This document shows positions 8,154-15,322 of a DNA stretch of 64,000 bases, in pieces (the stretch's first letter is position 1; the number at the start of each line of letters is the position of its first letter). The position numbers and the translations under genes are program-made. The stretch is taken from assembly GCA_937965785.1 (NCBI GenBank), contig CALCKT010000012.1, positions 78,449-142,448 on the forward strand, read 5' to 3'. The DNA comes from an uncultured Propionibacteriaceae bacterium (lineage in GTDB: Bacteria; Actinomycetota; Actinomycetes; Propionibacteriales; Propionibacteriaceae). Under the pieces are notes generated by a model. It ran no database searches. It was not told the DNA's origin and saw only the letters and a list, made by a program, of their open reading frames with translations.

Positions 8154-9560
8154 TCAGGTGAGGTGCCAGGTGGCGCGTGGGTCTTGCTTGGCGGAGCCTT
8201 CCCGGATGACGAGTCCGAGTTCTTCCAGCTGGGCTAGCGCCCGGGTGGCGGTCATGCGGGCTACCCCTGCCAGTTCGGCCAGCGCCCCGGTGGAGAGCGG
8301 CTCCCCCGCCTGGCGCAACGTGTTCAGGATGGCGATCGCGCTGCGGGTGAGCCGGGAGCGGATTTCTTCGGGGAGCGCCTCCTGCGCCGACAAGGTGAGA
8401 GTCACCGAGGAAGAGGATTGGAAATAGTGGGGATCGACGAGCCCGCGTCCACGCATCTCGGCGAATAGCCGTGCGATCCCTTCCCCGAGCTCTCTGGTGT
8501 ACCCCAAGTCGGCGCACACCCGGGCGATGCGCGGGTTACGGGCATAGCGCCGGATATCGAGCGGGCGTTGGGGTTCGACGATGCCCGGGAATCGTCCTGG
8601 CGAGGTGATCTCGATCCGGCTTGGGAAAATCTCAAAGCGAATGTGGTCGCCCATGGTGCTGTACGAGCGATGAACGACGGCGTTGACCAGCCCCTCCAGC
8701 CAGGCATCCCGGGGAATCCGGGAGATGGGTTCGAAGGTGCCCGCGTCACTCAGTTGCTGCCAGACGGGCATCATGTCCTCGATCTGACGGATGGCTTCGG
8801 AGATCTGCCGCAGCAGGGAGCCTTCCACCCGGCAGTCCTGTTCGAGCGTCATGTTTCGTCCCACGCCCCGGTGTTCCGCCCCGTACTTGAGAATCCGGAC
8901 GACGGCATTGGGAAACTCACGCTGGGGACGCTCGTCGAACAGCAGCTCGCTGGCCACGGTGAGCCGACCCCGGCGATCCACCAGGTCGCGCGCGGCCAGC
9001 GCACCCTCAATGGTCGCAGCGCCGATGCGTTCGGCATAGTCCACCAAGGCCTGCTGGTCGAGGTCTGCCAGGGTGAGGTTCACGGGAGTGGCTTCATAGT
9101 GCGCCATGCCCCGGTCGAACACGAGTTCACGCTGCTGCGCGGCAGTCAGCCGCCGCGACTCGTCGCCAACCCGCAGGTAGCACTCACCCTTCTGGGTGAC
9201 GTGCACGGTCTCCCCCGGAGCGATGTTCAGCAGGACGAGAGTGGCCGGCTCGCCTTCGGCGTCCAGCGCCTCAACCTCTTCCACCCGGGCGCGTACCGGC
9301 GGTTCGGTGTAGTCGAGACAGGCTTGCCGCAGCTCGTTGCGCCGCTGCGCTGGCACGTCCTCCACCTTGCCGTCATGGAGCCCAACGACAATCACCCCGC
9401 CATCGGCGTTGGCCATAGCCACCAGCGGGACCGCGAGATCGCGCGGCGACACGCGAGCGGACTTGCGCTCGAACCACTGATCTTCCGCAAGGGCCAGCAG
9501 CGCTGGCCCCACCTGCTCTGGGGGCAACGTCAGGCTACGATCCACGACTGCCGAGGTCAT
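8154..9560 (-). CDS. Schlafen/AlbA_2-domain transcriptional regulator with C-terminal winged helix
   Basis: A 468-residue cytosolic protein. The N-terminal AlbA_2 (Schlafen-type, 'divergent AAA_4') domain begins EDQWFERKSARVSPRDLA (about 27-44) and continues to ANADGGVIVVGLHDG. The middle ATPase-like part has GLVNAVVHRSYSTMGDHIRF and ITSPGRFPG, the GHKL-like element found in this family. The C-terminal winged helix (SAIAILNTLRQAGEPLSTGA, then ARMTATRALAQLEELGLV) would bind DNA. Family members are called ATP-dependent DNA helicase-related or transcriptional regulators. The exact 24-bp repeat immediately before the start codon and again at the stop suggests autoregulation. The real target is unknown; a defence role is possible because it sits in an accessory island. 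Confidence 0.85.
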   Translation of the reverse strand: MTSAVVDRSLTLPPEQVGPALLALAEDQWFERKSARVSPRDLAVPLVAMANADGGVIVVGLHDGKVEDVPAQRRNELRQACLDYTEPPVRARVEEVEALDAEGEPATLVLLNIAPGETVHVTQKGECYLRVGDESRRLTAAQQRELVFDRGMAHYEATPVNLTLADLDQQALVDYAERIGAATIEGALAARDLVDRRGRLTVASELLFDERPQREFPNAVVRILKYGAEHRGVGRNMTLEQDCRVEGSLLRQISEAIRQIEDMMPVWQQLSDAGTFEPISRIPRDAWLEGLVNAVVHRSYSTMGDHIRFEIFPSRIEITSPGRFPGIVEPQRPLDIRRYARNPRIARVCADLGYTRELGEGIARLFAEMRGRGLVDPHYFQSSSSVTLTLSAQEALPEEIRSRLTRSAIAILNTLRQAGEPLSTGALAELAGVARMTATRALAQLEELGLVIREGSAKQDPRATWHLT

Positions 9561-9571
9561 AGATTAACTGT

Positions 9572-9595
9572 AACATTGTTACAGCTTGTTACAGT
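9572..9595. promoter_or_regulatory. 24-bp operator-like repeat, promoter copy
   Basis: Lies 12-35 bp upstream of the AlbA_2 regulator start. It includes the palindrome TGTAAC-ATT-GTTACA (9570-9584) and a further GTTACAG half-site one turn away. Identical to 8120-8143. Best read as the regulator's own operator. Confidence 0.7.
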
Positions 9596-9668
9596 GTTGC
9601 AGTGCTTTCAGGCCAAGGTTGCTCGGCCTGACGCAGGACAGGTCCGTCGCCACTCCATGCAGCGGTGA

Positions 9669-9980
9669 AGTGTTCTGTCGACGAGGCGGGCCCGGGTTGA
9701 TGCGAAACCGCTTGGAGACAAAGGCTACATCGGATTGGGAATGATCACCCCTGCTCGGAAACCCACCCATGATGAACTCACAGACACCGACAAAAGAAAC
9801 AACACGGCCATCAATCGTGTCCGCTATCTCATCGAACGTGTCACCGCGAACCTCAAGACCTGGCATGTTCTACACACCGATTACTGCCGCCCCTACAACA
9901 CCTTCGAAACCACAATACAAGCCGTCACGGGACTCATCTTCGCCTACACCCTACAAGTAAACCTCGCCGCGTGCCGCTGA
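9669..9980 (+). pseudogene. IS5-like DDE transposase, C-terminal fragment
   Basis: An open frame without a start reads KPLGDKGYIGLGMITPARKP, then NRVRYLIERVTANLKTWHVL and HTDYCRPYNTF. This matches the end of IS5-group DDE transposases (GDKGY, a catalytic Glu in the IERV helix, W..LHTDYRRP). A stop at 9666-9668 and missing upstream domains show that only the last third remains. Confidence 0.8.
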
Positions 9981-9996
9981 TACTCCCGGGGAACCC

Positions 9997-10065
9997 GGTT
10001 GTGCAGCGCTCAACACGGAAAAAGCTTCGTTTCGCTCCCGAAGTCGGGTTGAGTGCTGCGCAACC
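9997..10065. repeat. Composite stem-loop (imperfect inverted repeat)
   Basis: GGTTGTGCAGCGCTCAAC (9997-10014) pairs with GTTGAGTGCTGCGCAACC (10048-10065) with few mismatches. An inner CTTCG/CGAAG stem lies at 10024-10044. It follows the transposase remnant directly, so it may be an IS end or a small structured RNA. No function is assigned. Confidence 0.5.
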
Positions 10066-10120
10066 AGGAAATCCGCGGATACAGACCAACGTCTTCCAGG
10101 TGGGGATCGGCGAGGCAAAG

Positions 10121-10146
10121 TGGAACTGTGAACTGTAAGTTCCACA
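10121..10146 (-). terminator. Hairpin terminating the HTH/TIGR04255 operon
   Basis: Perfect 8-bp inverted repeat, GTGGAACT with AGTTCCAC, and a 10-nt loop. On the minus strand it is followed by TTTG and lies about 85 bp beyond the stop of the minus-strand gene. Confidence 0.5.
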
Positions 10147-10230
10147 AGGCTTGTTCACAGCTTTCCTAAAACGCGCTCTGGCCAAGGGCCTTGCTGACCG
10201 ACGCGCCGCCTGTGAGTCTTTGCTCAACCC

Positions 10231-10890
10231 TCAACCCCTCATCCGAATCGAGCGGTTTCCGTCGCCCGCCTCGAACACCTCGAAGTCCGACCGGTACCGC
10301 TCGCGCCAGTCAGGGTCGAACTCTGACAGCAGCGCCTCGGGGTCTGCGTGCCCGCTGGCAAGCTCAAACACCAGATCAGCGCGGTCAGCCGCGTAGAGAG
10401 CGATCGGCGTCACCGGAGCTAATGGGGAAAGCGGCATCTCGAACCACGATGCGACCTCCTCAACCAGGTAATGCCTGGTGATGAGATCACACGTGGCCAG
10501 CAGGCTGGCTACCCGAACACGGCTCTCCCCAGACGCCTTCTCTCCCTTGCGCCACTTCTGCACCGCGGGGACACTCACCTTGACAAGACGCGCGACATCC
10601 CGCCAAGCAAAGCCGAGGTCGGCAAGGTCACTCAGCATTGATGCCACGCTGTCTTTAGCACGCTCGGCTGCGGCGGTTCGCCACTCGACATCATGGGTCC
10701 GCTTATGCAGGTCGCCGCAGTCTTCCTGGAGAGTCCGAACGACGCTCCGGCTCGCACCAATCTCAGAGGTGAGGCGAGCTGCCGTGAGACGTGTCTCGGT
10801 CAATCTCGAGTGAGCGGTGGACTCACTGGCCGTGGCCCGCGCGGTCAGCGCCGACTCGACAGCCGCATTCCGCTCCAAAGTTTCAGCCAC
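10231..10890 (-). CDS. Coiled-coil/HTH protein, partner of the TIGR04255-like protein
   Basis: A 219-residue protein of unrecognised family. Residues about 1-75 are alanine/glutamate-rich heptad-like helix. Residues about 85-120 form an Xre/MerR-like HTH (DLGFAWRDVARLVKVSVPAV, then QKWRKGEKASGESR). The C-terminal part ends RERYRSDFEVFEAGDGNRSI. Start GTG 10890 overlaps the upstream gene by 8 bp, so the two are translated together. The HTH suggests DNA binding; the pair resembles toxin-antitoxin or defence two-gene modules, but I cannot assign toxin and antitoxin. A plain regulatory pair is the alternative. Confidence 0.6.
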   Translation of the reverse strand: MAETLERNAAVESALTARATASESTAHSRLTETRLTAARLTSEIGASRSVVRTLQEDCGDLHKRTHDVEWRTAAAERAKDSVASMLSDLADLGFAWRDVARLVKVSVPAVQKWRKGEKASGESRVRVASLLATCDLITRHYLVEEVASWFEMPLSPLAPVTPIALYAADRADLVFELASGHADPEALLSEFDPDWRERYRSDFEVFEAGDGNRSIRMRG

Positions 10891-11695
10891 GGCGCAACAC
10901 TTCCTCTCTGAGCCGATCGGTAATCAGGCTTTCGAATACATCGCGCACGGGCTCGTGCAGCGCGTCGGCGTGATTCAGGATCAGATCCACGTCGAACTCA
11001 GGCACCTCATCGGCTGCCTGCCAGAAACTGTCGATGTCGAGTTTGAAGAGCGGTCCCGGCGGCGGCAAGGGGCGTCGCAGCTCTGGCGTTGACGGCACCG
11101 CGTACTCGATTTGTTCCCCATATCTCAGTACGAGCGCACGGCTATTCTCACCGGAGAAGACAACAAGGCCCTCGCTCACAGCGGGCACGAGACCCAGGGC
11201 AGTACCAATGCGTGTCGGCCCAAGCAAAGAAGAATCGACCCACTGATCCCAAACGGGAGAGCCCCCTCCGTCCTCGGTGGGGACTCTGATCTCGTCGATG
11301 TATCTCAGCCCGACGCGCTCGACACCGGCAGGAGGGGCTACTGCCCGGCGGGCACGGAGCGCAACATCGAGCAGCGTCCGTATCCGGTCGTAACTGCCGT
11401 AATCCGTCGTCTCGACTACGAGGCTGTCCTGGCGGATGGTCAGCGCAGTCCGCTTGTCGCGGCTCGTCCATCGCGGGAAGGTGCTGACAACCTGTTGCTG
11501 AGCCGGCGGGCTGTTCGGGCTTGTCTGGACGACAACCGACACCTCGCTTATCTCGCTGGGCAACGGCAGCGACTCACGGATGTGCGCCGACAACTGTGTG
11601 ACCTGTTTCGGCTCAAGCAGCTCACACGACGGGTGGCGCACTTCGACCGCCATCAAGACAATCGACGCGTTCGGGTAAACTTCTCGCTCCCTCAC
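10883..11695 (-). CDS. TIGR04255-family protein (function unknown)
   Basis: About 270 residues. The pattern YPNASIVLMAVEVRHP near the N-terminus, a central strand-rich part with ERVGLRYIDEIRVP, and a C-terminal LDIDSFWQAADEVPEFDVD followed by HEPVRDVFESLI are typical of the sporadically distributed TIGR04255 family. The frame is open to 11788; I place the start at GTG 11695 because homology-like sequence starts right after it, but no good ribosome binding site was found. Family members occur patchily and often beside HTH proteins, as here. The biochemical role is unknown. Confidence 0.7.
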   Translation of the reverse strand: MREREVYPNASIVLMAVEVRHPSCELLEPKQVTQLSAHIRESLPLPSEISEVSVVVQTSPNSPPAQQQVVSTFPRWTSRDKRTALTIRQDSLVVETTDYGSYDRIRTLLDVALRARRAVAPPAGVERVGLRYIDEIRVPTEDGGGSPVWDQWVDSSLLGPTRIGTALGLVPAVSEGLVVFSGENSRALVLRYGEQIEYAVPSTPELRRPLPPPGPLFKLDIDSFWQAADEVPEFDVDLILNHADALHEPVRDVFESLITDRLREEVLRRG

Positions 11696-12055
11696 ACAGA
11701 TCATGCTACTAAGACAGAAACCAAAACAGCAACCATCGGGCGAGGGCAGCGAATACGACAGTGATCTGCCCTCGATCGTCTCCTTCACCTGGTTGGTCGG
11801 CTGGTCCCCGTGACCATGGCTGGGGCAGGATCAACCCATCAGGTGGTTGCTCACCGGGATGGGTCCTCACCCACAGCTCGGAAACCATCATCGTCAAGGC
11901 AGAAGCCATCGAGGAGCAGACCGCTTGAGTGACAGGCCTTCGGACCCCAAGGCCACCGGAACCCATTTCGCCGCCCCCGGCGGCGCCGTCGCTCCCCGGA
12001 TCTGGCGGTTGGGTCGACGGTTAACCTGAAAGAAACGACATGTGAAGGGAGCATC
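11696..12055. other. Divergent intergenic region
   Basis: Separates the TIGR04255-like gene (minus) from the OsmC gene (plus). It should contain both promoters. No convincing gene, repeat or operator was identified; the minus-strand frames here have no recognisable features. Confidence 0.4.
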
Positions 12056-12490
12056 ATGGCTGAGGCTGTCTTTTCCGCGGTCGCCGAATCCTTGGAGGGC
12101 ATGGCGACGCGCTGCACATCCCGGGGTATGAGTTTCGTCCTGGACGAGCCGCCCTCGCTCGGCGGCAAGGACGAGGGGATGAACCCGCTCGAAGCCCTCC
12201 TGTCGGCCCTCGGCGCCTGCAAGTGCGTCGTTGCGAGGGCTTTCGCCAAGCCGAACGGCATCCGGCTGCGCCACGTACGGGTCGAGGTGGATGGGGTGTT
12301 CGATCCGGATGGGTTCCGGGGGAAGAACCCCGCGGCAAAGGTCGGGCTATCAAAAATCAGGACGCGCTACCACATCGACGCAGACAACACCCCCGAAGAG
12401 ATCGCGGCGTTCGTCGAGTTCATCGAGGCCCACTGTCCGGTCCACGACACCCTGGTCAACCCGGCCCAGCTGAGCTACGAGATCGCCTGA
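12056..12490 (+). CDS. OsmC/Ohr-family protein (thiol peroxidase fold)
   Basis: A 144-residue cytosolic protein. OsmC/Ohr proteins reduce organic hydroperoxides with two cysteines. The first lies in LLSALGACKCVVARAFA (about 42-58) and the second in AHCPVHDTLVN near the C-terminus, both at the family positions. The start is supported by AAGGGAGC upstream of ATG. It stands alone, convergent with the SRPBCC operon. The OsmC-like (not Ohr) branch is favoured by GMNPLEALLSALGAC. Confidence 0.9.
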   Translation: MAEAVFSAVAESLEGMATRCTSRGMSFVLDEPPSLGGKDEGMNPLEALLSALGACKCVVARAFAKPNGIRLRHVRVEVDGVFDPDGFRGKNPAAKVGLSKIRTRYHIDADNTPEEIAAFVEFIEAHCPVHDTLVNPAQLSYEIA

Positions 12491-12650
12491 ACCAGCGGCG
12501 CCACGCCCGGACACCCGGCGAGGCCCATGCCCTGCACATCAGCGGCCAGGCCTTCGACCGGCCGGGATGGGTGATGGGCTGAGCCGGGACACCCCCAGCC
12601 GGGGGAAGTGACACGGGGATGCCCCGGCCCTGCCAGCACCTTGGCCGCGG

Positions 12651-13088
12651 TCAGCCGAGGTGGTCGCGCAGCCTCTCCAGCGCCGGAGCGAACACCTGGC
12701 TGGCGAAGAAGGTCTCCCAGTGCTCCCGCTCGTCCTGGGCGCAGTCGAACTCCGTCCACCACTCGACAAGCGACTGACCGGTCGAACTCACCTGGGTCAC
12801 CTTCAGCGTGGAGACATATCCGGTCACGTCGAACGGGGCCGGATCGCAGAACCCGTAGGAGTAGCTGCGGTCGAGGTCCGACAGGGCGAGCAGCCGCTCC
12901 CTGATCCGGGATTCGCCGAGCTGGAAGTTCCGCACGGCGCCGACCGTCGCGCCGGTCAGACCGTCCTCGATGTGGCTCTCGGAGACCGCGGAACCGAACC
13001 AGGTGGCCAGGCCGTTGAAGTCCCTGAGGGTGTCCCACACCTTGTCGGCATCGTGCTGGATGATCGTGCTGTAGTACGAGACCGCCAT
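12651..13088 (-). CDS. SRPBCC-family (polyketide cyclase/START-like) protein
   Basis: A 145-residue protein with the START/Bet v1-like pattern: VSYYSTIIQHDADKVWDTLR at the N-terminus, FNGLATWFGS, a central strand region and the long C-terminal helix ETFFASQVFAPALERLRDHL. Such proteins bind hydrophobic ligands or act as cyclases. Last gene of a three-gene operon (start 1 nt after the preceding stop, TGACATG) with PEP-hydrolase-like and Tm-1-like genes, so it probably acts on the same metabolite. No substrate can be read. Confidence 0.85.
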   Translation of the reverse strand: MAVSYYSTIIQHDADKVWDTLRDFNGLATWFGSAVSESHIEDGLTGATVGAVRNFQLGESRIRERLLALSDLDRSYSYGFCDPAPFDVTGYVSTLKVTQVSSTGQSLVEWWTEFDCAQDEREHWETFFASQVFAPALERLRDHLG

Positions 13089-13089
13089 G

Positions 13090-13920
13090 TCAGCCCTTCT
13101 TGAAGGTGACGGCCTTGAACTCCTCGGTCTGTGCGCGAATGCCCACCTCGGTCGGGAATCGCTCGATGGAGCTGGCCCCGTAGAAGCCGACGATGCCGTC
13201 GGTGTGGTCGAGGATGTACTGCGCGTCGGCCGGGTTCGCGATCGGCCCGCCGTGGCACAGGCACAGGATGTCGGGGTTGACGCTCCTGGCCGCGTCCGCG
13301 AGCTGCTGCACCTTGACCGCCGCCTCCTCCAGGGTCAGCGCGGTCTTCGCACCGATGGTCCCAGACGTCGTCAGGCCCATGTGAGGGACGAGGATGTCCG
13401 CCCCGGCGCGGGCCATGTCCTTGGCCTGCTCCTCATCGAAGACGTAGGGGGAGGTGAGCAGGTCGAGTTCGTGGGCCATGCGGATCATGTCGATCTCGTG
13501 CCCGTACCCCATGCCGGTCTCCTCCAGGTTCGCCCGGAACACCCCGTCGATCAGGCCGACGGTGGGGAAGTTCTGCACACCGGCGAACCCGATCTCTTTC
13601 ACCTGGCGCAGGAAGTGCCCCATGACACGGAACGGGTCGGTGCCGTTGACGCCCGCGAGGACGGGGGTGCGCTTCACGACGGGCAGCACCTCGTTGGCCA
13701 TCTCCATGACGATGGCGTTGGCGTCCCCGTATGCCAGCAGCCCGGACAGCGAGCCGCGCCCGGCCATGCGGAACCGGCCCGAGTTGTAGATGACCAGCAG
13801 GTCGATGCCACCGGCTTCCGCGGACTTCGCGGTGATTCCGGTGCCCGCGCCGCCGCCGATGATGGGCTGGCCCTGGGCGACCTGGGTGCGGAAACGATCG
13901 AGGATTTCTTGACGGGACAT
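13090..13920 (-). CDS. Phosphoenolpyruvate hydrolase-family TIM-barrel protein
   Basis: A 276-residue TIM barrel of the PEP-hydrolase/IGPS-like family, annotated in many genomes beside Tm-1-like proteins. It has PIIGGGAGTGITAKSAEAGG (about 19-38), IDLLVIYNSGRFRM, VLAGVNGTDPF, the FAGVQNFPTVGLIDG loop, PHMGLTTSGTIGAKTA and the CHGGPIANPADAQYIL phosphate-binding end. In tomato Tm-1 a related domain follows the Tm-1-like domain in one polypeptide; here the two are adjacent genes 11 bp apart. The true substrate of bacterial members is not settled. Confidence 0.85.
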   Translation of the reverse strand: MSRQEILDRFRTQVAQGQPIIGGGAGTGITAKSAEAGGIDLLVIYNSGRFRMAGRGSLSGLLAYGDANAIVMEMANEVLPVVKRTPVLAGVNGTDPFRVMGHFLRQVKEIGFAGVQNFPTVGLIDGVFRANLEETGMGYGHEIDMIRMAHELDLLTSPYVFDEEQAKDMARAGADILVPHMGLTTSGTIGAKTALTLEEAAVKVQQLADAARSVNPDILCLCHGGPIANPADAQYILDHTDGIVGFYGASSIERFPTEVGIRAQTEEFKAVTFKKG

Positions 13921-13931
13921 GTTTCTCCTTC

Positions 13932-15152
13932 TCAGTTGGTGATGGATGTGTGCAGTGCGCGGGCCATCGCGGCACCGAAACCCGGGTCGTTGATCGCCTG
14001 GTCGAGTTCGTGGACGACGACGCCGGAGCCAGCCAGCCCCGCGCGCAGTTCCGCGAACAGCGTGGCGTCGGCCTCGGCGTCCCGGAAGGGGGCTCCCTCG
14101 ACGTCGATGGCGCTCACGCCCCGCAGGGGGATGAACAGCTCGGTGGGTCCGGTGGCGGCGGCAAGCTTGGTGGCGATGCGGCGTCCCAGCTCGGCCATCT
14201 CCTCAGGCGTGGTGCGCATCAGCGTCACGGTGGGGTTGTGGACAAACAGGTTGCGTCCGGCGAACTCGGGCGGCACGGTGTCGGCGGGGCCGAAGTTCAC
14301 CATGTCGAGCGCCCCCAGGCTGACGGCCTGCGGCAGGCCGACCCGCCCGGCCATCTCCAGCCGCCGCGGCCCCGCGGACAGGACACCACCCACGAGGTCG
14401 TCGGCCAGCTCGGTGGTGGTGAGGTCGCACACCCCGGCCAGCAGGCCCGACTCGGCGAGTTTCTCCATGGCGCGGCCACCCGCCCCGGTGGCGTGGAAGA
14501 CCAGCACCTCGTAGCCGAGGTCAGTCAGGGTGTCGCGGGCCTCGTCCGCGGCCGGGGTCGTCACGCCGAACATGGTGACCGCGACGACCGGTTTGTGCTC
14601 GGCGGGGACGGCGGCCAGCCGGTCCTCGTAGGCCCTGGCCATCCCGGCGATCGCCGCGGCCGCGTTGGCGAACACCTGGGAGGAGACCGAGTTGATGCCG
14701 GCGACGTCGACGACCGAGTACATGAGCGTCGCGTCCACCTCGCCGACGTAGGGTTTCACGTCGCCGGAGGCCATGGTCGAGACCAGCAGCTTCGGGAAAC
14801 CGACCGGGAGGGCCTGCATCGCGGCCGCGGCGACCGAGGAGCCGCCGGACCCGCCGAGGGCCAGCAGGCCGTGGATGCGACCCGACACCGCCAGGTCGCG
14901 GACGATACGGGCCACCCCGACGCTCATCACCTGCATCATCTCGCCCCGGTCGCGGCGTTCGCGCAGGGCGGCGGCGTCGGAGTCCGCGGCAGCGATCACA
15001 TCGTCGGAGCTGATGTTTGCCAGCGGGCTCGCCGAGAAGGACCCGACATCGACGAACAGGGCCTGCACCCCGTGTTTGTCCAGTTGCTCGGCCAGCCAGG
15101 CGTACTCGGTGCCTTTGGTGTCCAGCGTCCCGATCAGTGCAACAACAGCCAT
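13932..15152 (-). CDS. Tm-1-like ATP-binding (UPF0261) protein
   Basis: A 406-residue protein with the Tm-1-like N-terminal motif VVALIGTLDTKGTEYAWLAE, the GRIHGLLALGGSGGSSVAAA phosphate loop (about 85-110), the VTMFGVTTPAADEARDTL segment and HATGAGGRAMEKL. This matches the ATP-binding N-terminal half of tomato Tm-1. First gene of the operon with the PEP-hydrolase-like and SRPBCC genes. A MocR regulator diverges upstream and the operator-like inverted repeat lies between them. The pathway is unknown; catabolism of a small organic acid or aromatic is a guess from context. Confidence 0.88.
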   Translation of the reverse strand: MAVVALIGTLDTKGTEYAWLAEQLDKHGVQALFVDVGSFSASPLANISSDDVIAAADSDAAALRERRDRGEMMQVMSVGVARIVRDLAVSGRIHGLLALGGSGGSSVAAAAMQALPVGFPKLLVSTMASGDVKPYVGEVDATLMYSVVDVAGINSVSSQVFANAAAAIAGMARAYEDRLAAVPAEHKPVVAVTMFGVTTPAADEARDTLTDLGYEVLVFHATGAGGRAMEKLAESGLLAGVCDLTTTELADDLVGGVLSAGPRRLEMAGRVGLPQAVSLGALDMVNFGPADTVPPEFAGRNLFVHNPTVTLMRTTPEEMAELGRRIATKLAAATGPTELFIPLRGVSAIDVEGAPFRDAEADATLFAELRAGLAGSGVVVHELDQAINDPGFGAAMARALHTSITN

Positions 15153-15260
15153 GCGGTCTCACTCCTTCGTGCGTGTTCGGACCCGTCCTGCTCAAGCGCG
15201 GCCGCGGCGGCCGGGCGTCCATGGGTAGCAGCGAGGCTACGTCTCACCGCGGAACGGCAC

Positions 15261-15286
15261 TGGTCCAATCCGGGAGAATTGGCCCA
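15261..15286. promoter_or_regulatory. Probable MocR operator (inverted repeat TGGTCCAAT-N8-ATTGGCCCA)
   Basis: Arms 15261-15269 and 15278-15286 match in 8 of 9 positions as an inverted repeat. It lies 37 bp before the MocR start and 109 bp before the Tm-1-like gene. TGGTCCAAT-type sites are common for MocR regulators. Control of both directions is likely. Confidence 0.6.
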
Positions 15287-15322
15287 GGCCGGTGGGGCAT
15301 ACTCGGCGGCGTGGGAGTGCGC

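Noticed and set aside
8120..9595. 24-bp direct repeats as att sites of an integrated element
   Set aside because: Only one gene lies between them, with no integrase, and the repeat has operator-like half-sites at promoter position. Kept as regulatory, with the insertion alternative noted.
11709..11966. Minus-strand frame ending in a hydrophobic RGQITVVFAALARW stretch
   Set aside because: Some transposases have a similar phrase, but the rest of the frame shows nothing and it lies in a promoter region; too weak to call.
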